In this document: in pieces, positions 1-9,164 of the stretch
Position numbering within the stretch: the stretch's first letter is position 1
Layout of the letters: each line of letters starts with the position of its first letter
Assembly (NCBI RefSeq): GCF_041449215.1
Contig: NZ_JBGNFV010000001.1
Coordinates: 5,659,001 to 5,723,000, forward strand
Direction: 5' to 3'
DNA: 64,000 bases
Origin: Roseivirga sp. BDSF3-8
GTDB lineage: Bacteria > Bacteroidota > Bacteroidia > Cytophagales > Cyclobacteriaceae
Translations under genes and position numbers: made by a program
The notes under the pieces: model-generated
Seen by the model: the letters and a program-made list of their open reading frames with translations, nothing else
Told to the model about the DNA's origin: nothing
The model's database searches: none

Positions 1-2
1 AT

Positions 3-1175
3 TACGCTCTTCGCTGGACGGCTCATGACCCGAGCAATGAGATGATCACCTTTCATCGCATAAACCGGGCGTCTAACCTGGAGGAATGGCAGGAGGCGAT
101 AAGTACGTTCACAAACCCGGCTCAAAACTTTGTATTTGCCAGTAAGGAGGGCAATATAGCCCTGAAGGTACAGGGTAAATTCCCCATTAAGTTTGAGAAT
201 CAGGGCAAGTTCCTGATGGATGGCTCCCGCAGCGACATGGTGTGGAAGGGCTTTATTCCAGCAGAAGAGAATGCCATGGTGGTGAACCCGCCAAGAGGAT
301 TTGTAAGCTCTGCTAATCAGATTCCTGTAGATAGTACTTACCCTTATTATGTATATGATGCCAGTTATGAGACGTACCGTAACCGGAGAATCAATAACCG
401 GCTTTCGGAGTTAAAGCGTGCTACTCCTGAAGATATGATGCGTCTGCAGCTTGACAATTATAACCTGAAGGCAGCGGAATTGGTACCTGCAATGCTGGAC
501 ACGCTGGAGTTCAGTGAGCTGGGTGCGGAAGAAAAGGAGTTAGTAAATGTACTGAGACGGTGGAATTTCTATAATAATGCTAACTCGACAGCGGCTTCTA
601 TCTGGGAGGTGTGGTATGATAAACTGTACCGTCTCACGTGGGACGAGATTTTTGCGCAGGATATCCCTATGAGGTACCCTTCTGACTTTACTACAATAGA
701 CCTGCTCACGAAAGAGCCTGGCTTCGCTCTCTTTGATGTGGTGGAAACCAGTGAGAAAGAAACAGCACCTGATCTGTTCCGTATGTCGCTGGAACAGGCA
801 GCGGACAGCCTGGCAAACTGGAAGGAAAAGGAAGGAGAAGAAAAATTTGAATGGGGCCGCTTTAAGGCGACAGAAATAAGGCATCTGATGAGGTTGCCAG
901 GTATGGGTGTTGACTATGTTGAAAGCGGTGGAAACAGCAGCATAGTGAATGCGACCAGTAAATACCATGGCCCGAGTTGGCGAATGGTTGTTTCATTGGA
1001 GGACAGTGTGCAGGCATGGGGTATTTACCCCGGCGGCCAGAGCGGAAACTCGGGCAGCAAATACTATGATAATATGGTGGACATGTGGGCTAAAGGGGAG
1101 TATATGCCTCTTTATTTCCTGAAGCCCGGCGAATCGCTGTCTGAGCCACTTTACGAACAAACTCTTACCCCCTGA
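3..1175 (+). CDS. Penicillin acylase family protein, C-terminal part (cut by window edge)
   Basis: The reading frame is open to the left edge, so only the C-terminal ~390 residues are present. These match the beta chain of penicillin/acyl-homoserine-lactone acylases (Ntn hydrolases): an RWTAHDPSNE segment close to the edge, then an AS-EGNIA-KVQGKFPIK-type strand pair, then a SANQ...YPYYVYDASYETYRNRRI block typical of the fold. The autocatalytic N-terminal serine of the beta chain and the signal peptide lie outside the window. Members cleave amide bonds of acylated substrates in the periplasm; the substrate cannot be told from sequence. A small membrane-protein gene starts 4 bases after the stop, so the two are probably co-transcribed. 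Confidence 0.88.
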   Translation, partial: YALRWTAHDPSNEMITFHRINRASNLEEWQEAISTFTNPAQNFVFASKEGNIALKVQGKFPIKFENQGKFLMDGSRSDMVWKGFIPAEENAMVVNPPRGFVSSANQIPVDSTYPYYVYDASYETYRNRRINNRLSELKRATPEDMMRLQLDNYNLKAAELVPAMLDTLEFSELGAEEKELVNVLRRWNFYNNANSTAASIWEVWYDKLYRLTWDEIFAQDIPMRYPSDFTTIDLLTKEPGFALFDVVETSEKETAPDLFRMSLEQAADSLANWKEKEGEEKFEWGRFKATEIRHLMRLPGMGVDYVESGGNSSIVNATSKYHGPSWRMVVSLEDSVQAWGIYPGGQSGNSGSKYYDNMVDMWAKGEYMPLYFLKPGESLSEPLYEQTLTP

Positions 1176-1179
1176 TCGA

Positions 1180-1554
1180 ATGCGTTTTCTGATAAAAATA
1201 CTATTGATCGCCCTGGTAACTTATTTTACATCAGGGTTGCTTCCCTGGTGGGCGGGCGCTTTGGCGGCCTTTCTGGTGTGCCTGTTTATACCTACCCGGG
1301 GTTTTATATCTTTCCTCAGCGGTTTTTTAGGCGTTGGCTTGTTATGGCTTGCTATTTCCTGGCTTATCGACTCTCAAACGGAAAGCAGACTGACGGAAAG
1401 GGTGGGCACGATCTTTACGCTGAATAGCTCTTTTTTACTGGTGATATTAACGGCACTGATCGGGGCCTTATCCGGGGGTCTTGGTGCACTTAGCGGTCAT
1501 CTGTTCCGGGCCTTGTTCTTCAACCGGAAAAAAAGGAAGAAAGCATATTATTAA
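1180..1554 (+). CDS. Small integral membrane protein of unknown function
   Basis: A 124-residue protein with about three or four hydrophobic helices (residues ~5-20, 25-40, 43-62, 83-110) and a very basic tail (RKKRKK) that is probably cytoplasmic. No recognised domain. It begins 4 bases after the acylase stop and ends just before a strong hairpin terminator, so it is the last gene of that operon. The function is unknown. Confidence 0.7.
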   Translation: MRFLIKILLIALVTYFTSGLLPWWAGALAAFLVCLFIPTRGFISFLSGFLGVGLLWLAISWLIDSQTESRLTERVGTIFTLNSSFLLVILTALIGALSGGLGALSGHLFRALFFNRKKRKKAYY

Positions 1555-1555
1555 A

Positions 1556-1590
1556 TAAAAAAAGACAGGCTGATAACCTGTCTTTTTTTA
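1556..1590. terminator. Bidirectional rho-independent terminator
   Basis: A perfect 6-bp stem GACAGG/CCTGTC (1564-1569 and 1577-1582) with a 7-base loop is followed by seven T and preceded by a run of A. It therefore serves both the rightward acylase operon and the leftward DUF4920 gene that ends at 1614. Confidence 0.85.
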
Positions 1591-1613
1591 TCTCTTCAGC
1601 GGGAGCTGACTTA

Positions 1614-2114
1614 TCATTCTTCTCTTAGGAAGGCAACCCCTTCGGCTTCAAAGGTGAGTTCAGCCCTGGGCTCTGTAATCTGCTCAATCTCTTCGGCAGA
1701 CTTACCGGCATCGGCTGCATAGTGGCGCTGGGTTTCTACATCGATAACTTCTTTTTGCGCCACTCCTTCTATTACAACCGTTTGACCGGCAGCGTCCTTT
1801 GGTACAAAAAAGCCATAATCCTTAAAGGTAACACGCATGGTTTCTCCATCACCAAGGTCCACCTTCATCCAGCAGCCTTTGGCCTGACATACATCTGTGA
1901 CGGTACCTTTTACGCGGGTATGCTTTTCAATTTCTCTCCCCAATTCTTCTTCCAGGGCCATGGCACTTACTGCTTTGGTGGTTTCTATGGTATCACCATA
2001 ATAGGCCATTACGGATGCCTCAGGGGCCGGCACTTCGGCTGACTCCTGGCTTTGCTTGTTTTCACTACAGGCTAATCCGACTATGAGTAGGCTTAGCAGA
2101 CCAATTCTTTTCAT
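1614..2114 (-). CDS. DUF4920 domain-containing lipoprotein
   Basis: A 166-residue protein with a lipoprotein signal (hydrophobic residues 4-15, lipobox ending GLAC with Cys16), then a Ser/Glu-rich linker and a beta-rich domain with the CQAKGCWM motif around residues 76-83. That motif and the following GETMRVTFKDYGFFVPKD block are the hallmark of the Bacteroidota DUF4920 family. The two cysteines may bind a metal or form a disulfide; the role is not known. It is transcribed alone and shares the terminator at 1556-1590 with the convergent neighbour. Confidence 0.85.
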   Translation of the reverse strand: MKRIGLLSLLIVGLACSENKQSQESAEVPAPEASVMAYYGDTIETTKAVSAMALEEELGREIEKHTRVKGTVTDVCQAKGCWMKVDLGDGETMRVTFKDYGFFVPKDAAGQTVVIEGVAQKEVIDVETQRHYAADAGKSAEEIEQITEPRAELTFEAEGVAFLREE

Positions 2115-2199
2115 GTGGTTCTGTTTTTTTTATAAAAGTACTATAAGTTTTGATTAAGGACAATGGGTAACATATGGATGAAAGGGAGGTTTATTATGG

Positions 2200-2640
2200 A
2201 TGGAAGAAAAGGAACTAATGCATGAAGCGATAAAGGAGGCTAATGAAGGAAAGACTCCTTTCGGATGTGTGATCGCCCGTGACGGGCATATTGTGGCAAG
2301 GGCGTATAACACTGTGATGAGTGATCACGACCCTACGGAACATGCGGAAATGAATGCGCTGCGGGCGGCCTGCCGTAAGTATGACCGCAGTGAACGCCGA
2401 AAAATGATCGTATACACGACATGTGAGCCATGCCCCATGTGTATGGGAGCCTTACTCATGGGAGGCTTCAGGGACATTGTATACGGCACAGATATTCCTA
2501 CGGCGGCAAGGTATGTTAAGCAGATCATGGTTCGTTGCAGTCACCTTGCAGAGAATACGGAATCTGATATCTCTATTAAAGGAGGGGTGATGGAAGGGGA
2601 ATGCCGGGAGCTATTCGAAACGTTTGTGAATAACGAGTAA
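2200..2640 (+). CDS. Nucleoside deaminase (guanine/cytidine-type, CDA fold)
   Basis: A 146-residue zinc-dependent deaminase. The zinc site and proton shuttle are His48-Ala-Glu50 and the PCPMC motif with Cys78 and Cys81. Length and the TTCEPCPMCMGAL block fit the guanine deaminase/tRNA adenosine deaminase branch of the cytidine-deaminase-like superfamily; substrate is likely guanine or another free base, but the exact one cannot be assigned. An unusually good ribosome site, AGGGAGG at 2183-2189, supports the ATG at 2200 (an in-phase-shifted ATG at 2196 leads nowhere). A hairpin terminator follows the stop. Confidence 0.88.
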   Translation: MEEKELMHEAIKEANEGKTPFGCVIARDGHIVARAYNTVMSDHDPTEHAEMNALRAACRKYDRSERRKMIVYTTCEPCPMCMGALLMGGFRDIVYGTDIPTAARYVKQIMVRCSHLAENTESDISIKGGVMEGECRELFETFVNNE

Positions 2641-2644
2641 TGAA

Positions 2645-2667
2645 AAAAGGGGCATAAGCCCCTTTTC
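2645..2667. terminator. Bidirectional terminator
   Basis: A short stem GGGGC/GCCCC (2649-2653, 2658-2662) with a 4-base loop, flanked by A and T runs, lies between the convergent deaminase and HMA genes. Confidence 0.75.
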
Positions 2668-2687
2668 TATCAAAGTATCTGTTCTCA

Positions 2688-2915
2688 TCAGAACAGTCCG
2701 AACTTCTTTTTACGCTCAATTTTGAAGCCAGCATCTTCCACGGCAGCTTCTACCTGCTCGGAAGAGAGGTTATTGCCTTCCACCCTGAGTATCTTATCCT
2801 GAGAATTTGTATCCACTTCCCATTTCTCCACACCCTTTAATCTTTCAAGGTAAGGGGTTACGGTAGCCACACAGCCTCCGCAGTTTATATTGGTCTTATA
2901 AGTGTATTTCGACAT
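2688..2915 (-). CDS. Heavy-metal-associated (HMA) domain protein, copper-chaperone-like
   Basis: A 75-residue stand-alone HMA domain (ferredoxin-like fold). The metal-binding loop is NCGGC with Cys12 and Cys15; the rest (LKGVEKWEVD, then ALEDAGF-type end) follows the family pattern. Such proteins deliver Cu(I) or another soft metal to a P-type ATPase or cuproenzyme in the cytosol. No ATPase or copper regulator lies nearby, so the partner is unknown. The C-terminal RKKKFGLF tail is common in Bacteroidota homologues. Confidence 0.88.
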   Translation of the reverse strand: MSKYTYKTNINCGGCVATVTPYLERLKGVEKWEVDTNSQDKILRVEGNNLSSEQVEAAVEDAGFKIERKKKFGLF

Positions 2916-2976
2916 ATGGACCTTTCATTAGCTTGATTCTTACTGAGCAAACGCAGCAGGCAAGGGTATGGTTGCA

Positions 2977-4590
2977 TTAGCTCATCATACTTGTGAGGGC
3001 GGGGCCACTAATGAGAATGATACCGGACTTAGGAACGGCGTCTCCCCCTTCGGGCCAGTGACTTGTAAGGCGATGGAGGGAAGGGGACCGCTCACCGGGG
3101 TGCTGCACGCACAACATGAGAGTCTGCCCGTCTGGCAGGAAGGTGGGACCGGTAAACTCTGCATCGGTGGGAGCACTGGCTACCCGACAGACGCGGCCTG
3201 CCTGCCCTCCTTTCATGGGTACATAGAAGAGGCTGTTATTACCAAATGCCTCATAGGGGGATTTACCGATCTCGCTACCGGAGATATCTGAGGTAAACCA
3301 TAAGTTGCCTTTGAGGTCAAAAGCAAGGTTATCGGGACAGGCAAAGCCGGTTTCGGGCCCTCCGGCAAGGAGTATTGAGGATTCGAAGGAGAGGGTAGTT
3401 TTATCAGGACCTTCGTCTATTCTGAGAATGGTGCCATGGTAGTTTCCGCGAGGCTTATTATTGGTGAGGGCTACGATGACTGCACCTGTTACCGGGTCGA
3501 TCTCGATGTCTTCTGGACGTGCCAGGCGGCTGCCTCCTACCAGCCTTGCTGCTTCCCTGAGCCGTACCAGCACATCGGTTTGGGTAGCAAAGGTTTCTCT
3601 GAGCACTTCCTGGTCCTCCAACTGAAGGGATATCCAACGGCCGTTTTCCATATCGGCTACATAAAGCCTGCCTTCGGTGAGATCATCGGGCCGTGCGCTG
3701 ATGAACTTGTACAGGCACTCATCATTGGCATCGTCTCCGGTGTATACCACACAGGTGCCGTCGGGCTGCCGGTATAGGGTGGCGCACTCGTGGGCACAGC
3801 GCCCGAGGCTCACAAGCTTGCGTGCTGTGCCTTCTTTGGGGTTCACTTCTACCACCCATCCATAATGCTCCGGTGGGTTGTCATAGTATTGCTCCCAGTC
3901 CAGCGCACCATTGTACATTTTGCGGCGTTCTTCATTTACGTACTCAGTCTCGCCGTAGAACCCATCGTAATTCTCCTCGCAGGTGAGCACAGTACCCCAT
4001 GGGGTGATGCCTCCAGCACAATTAGCCAGGGTACCCATGGCTTTGTCGCTACCGGCAATAGGTTCTGGCCATGCGAAAGGTATTTCTGTAAGTGCATCTA
4101 TCCGCTTATTGTGCTTATCACCGGTGACTATCTGCCACTTAGCTCCTTCTTTGCGAATACGCAGTATGCTCCCTCCTACGCTCTTCATCTCGGTCTCTAC
4201 CTGCTCCCGGGTTTTTTCACCGCCGGTATATCCGCTCACAAAGAGGGGATGTGTATACTCATGGTTCACCCAGAGGAGACCATCGGTGGGATTTTCTTTA
4301 TGGAAGGGTACGAAGGCGGTATAATCATTATGTGTACCGAAACTCACTCCTTCGGCCAGGGGATCACCAAATTTGGCCAGTACCTCATAATTAAATCCTT
4401 TGGCCAGTACCACATCATCCTTACGTACAGGGGGGAGTGGGGTAAAGGGCAGCCCGCTATCGGCCTGGTCCCAAAGCTCGAGGGTATCCGCTATAGAAAA
4501 GGTTTTTCCCACAGAGGTAAGGGCTGCAGCGGTAAGGGTAGTGCGTCCGAAAAACGTAAGGAACTGTCTTCTGGATTGAGTGGTGTCCAT
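2977..4590 (-). CDS. PhoX-like (DUF839) secreted phosphatase-family protein
   Basis: A 537-residue protein with a twin-arginine signal (SRRQFLTFFG, residues 6-15, then a hydrophobic stretch), so it is probably exported folded. The body matches the DUF839/PhoX beta-propeller family: WVNHEYTHPLF, a CAGGITPWGTVLTCEENYDG block, GRCAHECAT and LARPEDIEIDPVTGAV. PhoX enzymes are calcium/iron-dependent phosphomonoesterases active on organic phosphate; the acidic and cysteine residues of that site appear present, but DUF839 members also include non-phosphatases. It is the downstream gene of a leftward pair with the hybrid regulator (121 bp gap). Confidence 0.82.
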   Translation of the reverse strand: MDTTQSRRQFLTFFGRTTLTAAALTSVGKTFSIADTLELWDQADSGLPFTPLPPVRKDDVVLAKGFNYEVLAKFGDPLAEGVSFGTHNDYTAFVPFHKENPTDGLLWVNHEYTHPLFVSGYTGGEKTREQVETEMKSVGGSILRIRKEGAKWQIVTGDKHNKRIDALTEIPFAWPEPIAGSDKAMGTLANCAGGITPWGTVLTCEENYDGFYGETEYVNEERRKMYNGALDWEQYYDNPPEHYGWVVEVNPKEGTARKLVSLGRCAHECATLYRQPDGTCVVYTGDDANDECLYKFISARPDDLTEGRLYVADMENGRWISLQLEDQEVLRETFATQTDVLVRLREAARLVGGSRLARPEDIEIDPVTGAVIVALTNNKPRGNYHGTILRIDEGPDKTTLSFESSILLAGGPETGFACPDNLAFDLKGNLWFTSDISGSEIGKSPYEAFGNNSLFYVPMKGGQAGRVCRVASAPTDAEFTGPTFLPDGQTLMLCVQHPGERSPSLHRLTSHWPEGGDAVPKSGIILISGPALTSMMS

Positions 4591-4711
4591 GGGTATCGAT
4601 GATTTCAGATTTGCAATTTAAGCGAAAAACCGGGCCTGTAAAACGGGGTGGCTCACTGTGTGGAAAATTAACAGGAAGACAACATACAGTGGGTAATATC
4701 ACCGGCTGGGG

Positions 4712-7700
4712 TTACTGATAATCAGAGGGGTTTACGCCAAAATGCTTTTTAAAGCTGTTACGGAAGTACTGAAGGTCTGTGAACCCGACGATGTAGGTGA
4801 TCTCGGAAATGGAATGCTGCTTCTCTTTGATAAGCTGAGCGGCCCTCTGCAGCCGCACATGCCTGATAAGCTCATTAGCGGACATGGATATATTGGCTTT
4901 AAGCTTTCGATACAGCTTCATACGGCTCATCCCTACAGCTTTGCACAACTCATTTACAGTGAAATTAGGGTCTGAGATATGCTGCTCGATGACTTTCATC
5001 ACCCGCGCAATAAGTTCTTCCTCTTCCCGGGCCACTTGTATCTGACGGGGGGCAAGGTTTATGTGCTTGCCGCTTTTAACGCGCTCTTTATAGCTCTTTC
5101 TGGCTTTGAGAATATTATTGATCTGAAGCCGCAGGTGTGTAGGGTTGAAGGGTTTTGTGATGTAGTAGTCAGCACCGAGTTCGTACCCTTCCTCCATGCT
5201 ATCGGCGGATGCTTTGGCAGTGAGCATTATGGTGGGTATGTGATTGAGGGACTCATCATTTTTTATTGCGTTGACGAGTTCAAAGCCATTCATCTTTGGC
5301 ATAAGAATATCAGTGACTACCAGGTCGGGCTTTTGGTTTTTTACGAGTTCGAGGGCTTTGACTCCGTCAGGGGCTTCCATGACGTCAAACTCTCCCTCGA
5401 GGTATTCTTTTATAAAAGACCTGATCTCACGATTGTCTTCAGCCACCAGTATTTTACCCCGGTTCACGGCTTTTTCTGTCTGGCTCTCTGCGGGGGCCGG
5501 GGAGACTTCTTCTTCCGGTGCCGAAATTTGCTCGTAAATTTTTGCCTCTACCTCCCCTACTACGATTTCAGCGGGTTTTAGGTGGTCTTTGCCCAGGGGT
5601 AGATACACTTTAAAGGTAGTCCCCTTCCCTTCGTCGGAGTTCACCTCTATCCTGCCACGGTGCAGCTCCACCAGTTCTTTTGTGAGGGCAAGGCCTATTC
5701 CTGTGCCAAGCCCTTGCCTTTTACCTTCATTTTTTCCCTGGTAATAACGGCGGAAAACGTGATTCAGGTTTTCCCTGGAAATCCCCTCTCCGGAGTCTGA
5801 TACAGAAATGCATACTTCTTCACGGCGGACGACCAGGGAGAGACTGATCTCACCAAAATCCGGAGTGAACTTAAAGGCATTGGAAAGCAGGTTTGTTATT
5901 ATCTTTTCGAGCTTATCGGTATCTGCATAGATCATTACGGGCTTTTCAGGGGTAATGACTTTATACCGGATGTATTGCTTTTCAGCCAGGTTGGTAAATG
6001 TATAGGCGAGTGGCTTGAGCAAAGCTCCGAGTTCTACGTGTCTGGCTTCGAGCCTGGCACTGCCGGACTCTACTTTACTAAGGTCTAGTATCTGGTTTAT
6101 GAAACTGAGTAGTCGCTCTGCCTGCCTGCTCATAGACTTCAGGCGGGGATGATAATCTTTTATTCTGTCATCAAAGATCATGCTCTTCAGAGGACTGAGT
6201 ATAAGGGTAAGAGGGGTACGAAATTCATGTGATATATTGGCAAAGAACCTGGATTTGATTTCGTCGAGTTCTTTCATTTTTTCCAACTCCAGGTGCTCCA
6301 GGGCTAGCTTATTTTTTAGTTTTACCCGCTGTATGATGGTATGCCTTCTCCACATCAGGAAGCCTAGAATCAATATGCCGTAGAAGGCATAAGCCCCCCA
6401 TGTGCCGTACCAGGGGGGACGAATTCTTATAGGTAATGAGGCTGTCATTGGCGCCCAGACCTGGTCGGCATTAGCTGCCCTGACCTGAAAGGTGTATACA
6501 CCGGCGGGCACATTGGTGTAAAAGGCGGTATTACGGGTGCCTACATTTTGCCACTCTTCATCATAGCCTTCCAGTCTGTACTGGTAGCGGTTTTTGGAGG
6601 CCTGTGTGAAATTGAGGTATGAGAAGGAGATATTAAAATCATTGTTCTTATAGCTAAGGTCAAGCTCTCCATCAATTAACAGATTACTCCCTGGCCTCAT
6701 ATCGCCTTTATCGCTCCCAGAGGTTTGCACACTGGTGATATAGACATCTCCATTTAATGGTATGGCAGCTATGTCTGTTGGGTGGAAACGGTTAAAGCCA
6801 TTAATGCCTCCAAACAGCATAGTACCGTCCTGCAGGGTATAGGAGGCTTTTGGGAAAAACTCGAGGGCCTGAAGCCCATCTGCTACATCAAATGTTTCTA
6901 TGTCCCCGGAAGCAGGGTCGTAGGCCACTATTCCCCGGTTGGTCGAGAGCCATAGCTTACCTTCCTGATCTTCCTCCATAGTGTAAATGAGGTTACTGGG
7001 AAGGCCATCGGCTGTGGTGATGGTTGTGAACCGGTCTTCATCTTTCAGGTAGAGGGCGAGTCCGTCTCCCCTGGTGCCTGCCCACAGGCGTCCCTTTTTA
7101 TCTATGTACAGGCTGGTAATGCTGCTGTGGGATTCCTCATGAAGTGCACCCAGGCTATAGTTTTTGAGGCTTTTCGTCCTGTACTGGTCATCTACCTCAA
7201 GCTTGTCTATACCACTGCCTTCTGTACCAATCCAGATACTCCCATCGGGCATGGCAGCAATGGCCTGCACGGTATTGGCGGTAATGTAGCGGGTAGAATC
7301 CTCGGGGGTGAAATGCAGAAAGCGTTTCTGATCGGGCAGGTATACATCCACGCTGGTGCGGTAGGAGGCTATCCATATATTGCCTTCGGGGTCTTTATCG
7401 AGATCAAAGATGAGGCGGCCTCCGGTACCCTCTTCGCCTGCTTCGAAAGGAAAGTTGATAAGATCTTCGGTTCCGGCAGGGATCATACTGAGTCCGCTTC
7501 GCCACCCTCCTATCCAGAGGTTATTGTCTTCGTCTTTTTGGAGGCTTAATATTGAGGAACTGCGAAGGGGGCTGTTTTCCGTATGGAGGACGCTAAAGGT
7601 CCCGTCGGCGCTCATGTGATTGAGTCCGCCACCGTCTGTACCTATCCAAAGTCCACCGGTCTCATCTGGTGCAAAGGAACTTACAAGGCTGTGACTGAGG

Positions 7701-8797
7701 GTATTGCTGGAGTAGGGAATCTGGGCTATGTGGTCGAATCTGACCTCGTGAGGGTCTACTTTAAATACGCCCTGGTCAAAGGTACCGACCCATATAGTGC
7801 CTGCACGGTCCTGGTAGAGGCTCCAGATTGAATTACTTCCTACGCTGAAGGGGTTATCGAGGCTCTTTTTATACTGACCGAACCGGCCTGTGTTCAAATC
7901 TATCACAATAAGCCCTTCATTTTCAGTACCAATCCACAGGCGGTTATCCTCATCGTGCAGGATGGATAGTACGGTAAGGGTTTCCAGCATGCGGGTAAGA
8001 GACGGGGGGCCGGTCTCAAGGGAGTTTACTTCGTAGCCGTCCCCGGTATAACTGATGCGGCGTATTCCTTTCTGAAAGCCTACCCAAAGGGAACCGTCGG
8101 GAGCCCTGCTGATACTTCGTATGATGTCGCCGGGGAGGTTTGAGTTGTTAGCAGCGGTAAAGCGCATGAACCGGCTATTCTCCTGCAGGTAAACATTCAG
8201 TCCCTGGTCCCAGGTGCCTATCCAAACATTGCCGTGTCCATCAGTGGCGGAAGCGGTGGTGCTATTACCTGACAGGGTATAGGGGTCACCGGCGTAATGC
8301 CGGAAGTGCCGGAGGCCGGTATCTGCGGACTCATCTCCGGGAGAAGGGACGCGGATAACTCCGGACTTATCGGTACCTATCCAGATATTGCCGTCTTGGT
8401 CAACAGTCACATTGTTAACGAGGAGGTTGGCAAGGGTGCTGTCTCCCTTGAGCTGGCCAAACCGGCCTTCATGCCATGTGTTAACTCCCCCGCCAAAAGT
8501 GGCTATGTAGAGGTTACCCCGGGCATCGAGTGCCAGGTCTTTAATAAAGCTGTTGCCGAGGGTACCGTCCTGTGACTCTTTTCCATAGAAAGACAGAATA
8601 TTCTCCCCGTCATAGCGATTGAGTCCGTAACGGGTGGCGAACCAAAGGAAGCCTTGCTTATCCTGAATGATCCGGGTTACGCTGTGCTGTGACAAATCGG
8701 CCTCTACCTGATAGAAGCGCAGACTGTCAACAGAAACGGCTTCTGCAGCAATGACAGGGATAAGTATCAGAATAAAAGCCCGGAACCAATTACACAT
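4712..8797 (-). CDS. Hybrid two-component system sensor/regulator (HTCS, one-chain)
   Basis: A 1361-residue regulator. Order: signal peptide (residues 1-19); two seven-bladed periplasmic propellers built of two-component propeller repeats (WIGT-type turns, residues ~30-700); Y_Y_Y domain (~720-790); one membrane helix (~797-818); HisKA with phospho-acceptor His857 in SHEFRTPL; HATPase with GTGIGLAL G-box (~1040); receiver with Asp1163 in TDILMPKMNG; and an AraC-type helix-turn-helix at ~1260-1361. The domain set is that of Bacteroidota HTCS proteins, which sense oligosaccharides in the periplasm and switch on utilisation loci. Here no susC/susD pair or glycan-degrading cluster lies adjacent; the only close neighbour is the PhoX-like gene downstream, so the signal is open. 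Confidence 0.95.
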   Translation of the reverse strand: MCNWFRAFILILIPVIAAEAVSVDSLRFYQVEADLSQHSVTRIIQDKQGFLWFATRYGLNRYDGENILSFYGKESQDGTLGNSFIKDLALDARGNLYIATFGGGVNTWHEGRFGQLKGDSTLANLLVNNVTVDQDGNIWIGTDKSGVIRVPSPGDESADTGLRHFRHYAGDPYTLSGNSTTASATDGHGNVWIGTWDQGLNVYLQENSRFMRFTAANNSNLPGDIIRSISRAPDGSLWVGFQKGIRRISYTGDGYEVNSLETGPPSLTRMLETLTVLSILHDEDNRLWIGTENEGLIVIDLNTGRFGQYKKSLDNPFSVGSNSIWSLYQDRAGTIWVGTFDQGVFKVDPHEVRFDHIAQIPYSSNTLSHSLVSSFAPDETGGLWIGTDGGGLNHMSADGTFSVLHTENSPLRSSSILSLQKDEDNNLWIGGWRSGLSMIPAGTEDLINFPFEAGEEGTGGRLIFDLDKDPEGNIWIASYRTSVDVYLPDQKRFLHFTPEDSTRYITANTVQAIAAMPDGSIWIGTEGSGIDKLEVDDQYRTKSLKNYSLGALHEESHSSITSLYIDKKGRLWAGTRGDGLALYLKDEDRFTTITTADGLPSNLIYTMEEDQEGKLWLSTNRGIVAYDPASGDIETFDVADGLQALEFFPKASYTLQDGTMLFGGINGFNRFHPTDIAAIPLNGDVYITSVQTSGSDKGDMRPGSNLLIDGELDLSYKNNDFNISFSYLNFTQASKNRYQYRLEGYDEEWQNVGTRNTAFYTNVPAGVYTFQVRAANADQVWAPMTASLPIRIRPPWYGTWGAYAFYGILILGFLMWRRHTIIQRVKLKNKLALEHLELEKMKELDEIKSRFFANISHEFRTPLTLILSPLKSMIFDDRIKDYHPRLKSMSRQAERLLSFINQILDLSKVESGSARLEARHVELGALLKPLAYTFTNLAEKQYIRYKVITPEKPVMIYADTDKLEKIITNLLSNAFKFTPDFGEISLSLVVRREEVCISVSDSGEGISRENLNHVFRRYYQGKNEGKRQGLGTGIGLALTKELVELHRGRIEVNSDEGKGTTFKVYLPLGKDHLKPAEIVVGEVEAKIYEQISAPEEEVSPAPAESQTEKAVNRGKILVAEDNREIRSFIKEYLEGEFDVMEAPDGVKALELVKNQKPDLVVTDILMPKMNGFELVNAIKNDESLNHIPTIMLTAKASADSMEEGYELGADYYITKPFNPTHLRLQINNILKARKSYKERVKSGKHINLAPRQIQVAREEEELIARVMKVIEQHISDPNFTVNELCKAVGMSRMKLYRKLKANISMSANELIRHVRLQRAAQLIKEKQHSISEITYIVGFTDLQYFRNSFKKHFGVNPSDYQ

Positions 8798-9164
8798 TGG
8801 AGATCAAATAACGAATGACGGCGTAAACTTACCTAAAATAATACGCTAAAAGCTTACATCAAAAATTCAAAAAATGAAAGATACGCCACTCTCTTCGAAG
8901 ATTAACAAAATTTACCATTAGGCATATAAACAAAACACTGCTATTTAAGTAGTTATCATACAATTCTAATGATTAAATAACGATAAAATAATATTACTTA
9001 ACTTTTTATCTATATTTGAAGAAGAATAAATAATGAATTACCCTGCTATTTTCGGGGCAATTCATCGGTTTAGGCCTCTGTTCAAATGATTTTAAAGCAA
9101 AAAAAGTACATAGTGTCGTTTGGTGTGACCTTGCTTTGTAGAAGGTCATTTAAAGATTTAGTAA
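8798..9164. promoter_or_regulatory. AT-rich divergent intergenic region with a -7-like TATATTTG box
   Basis: No gene is visible in these 367 bases. The stretch from 8860 to 9050 is very AT-rich. TATATTTG at 9011-9018 on the + strand is an exact match to the Bacteroidota -7 consensus TAnnTTTG, but I see no clear -33 TTG at the usual distance, and the next start (9165) is ~147 bases away. Promoters for both divergent neighbours must lie here. Confidence 0.4.

Noticed and set aside
3790-4602. 270-codon open frame antisense to the PhoX-like gene
   Set aside because: It lies opposite to a well-supported gene and shows no family motif.
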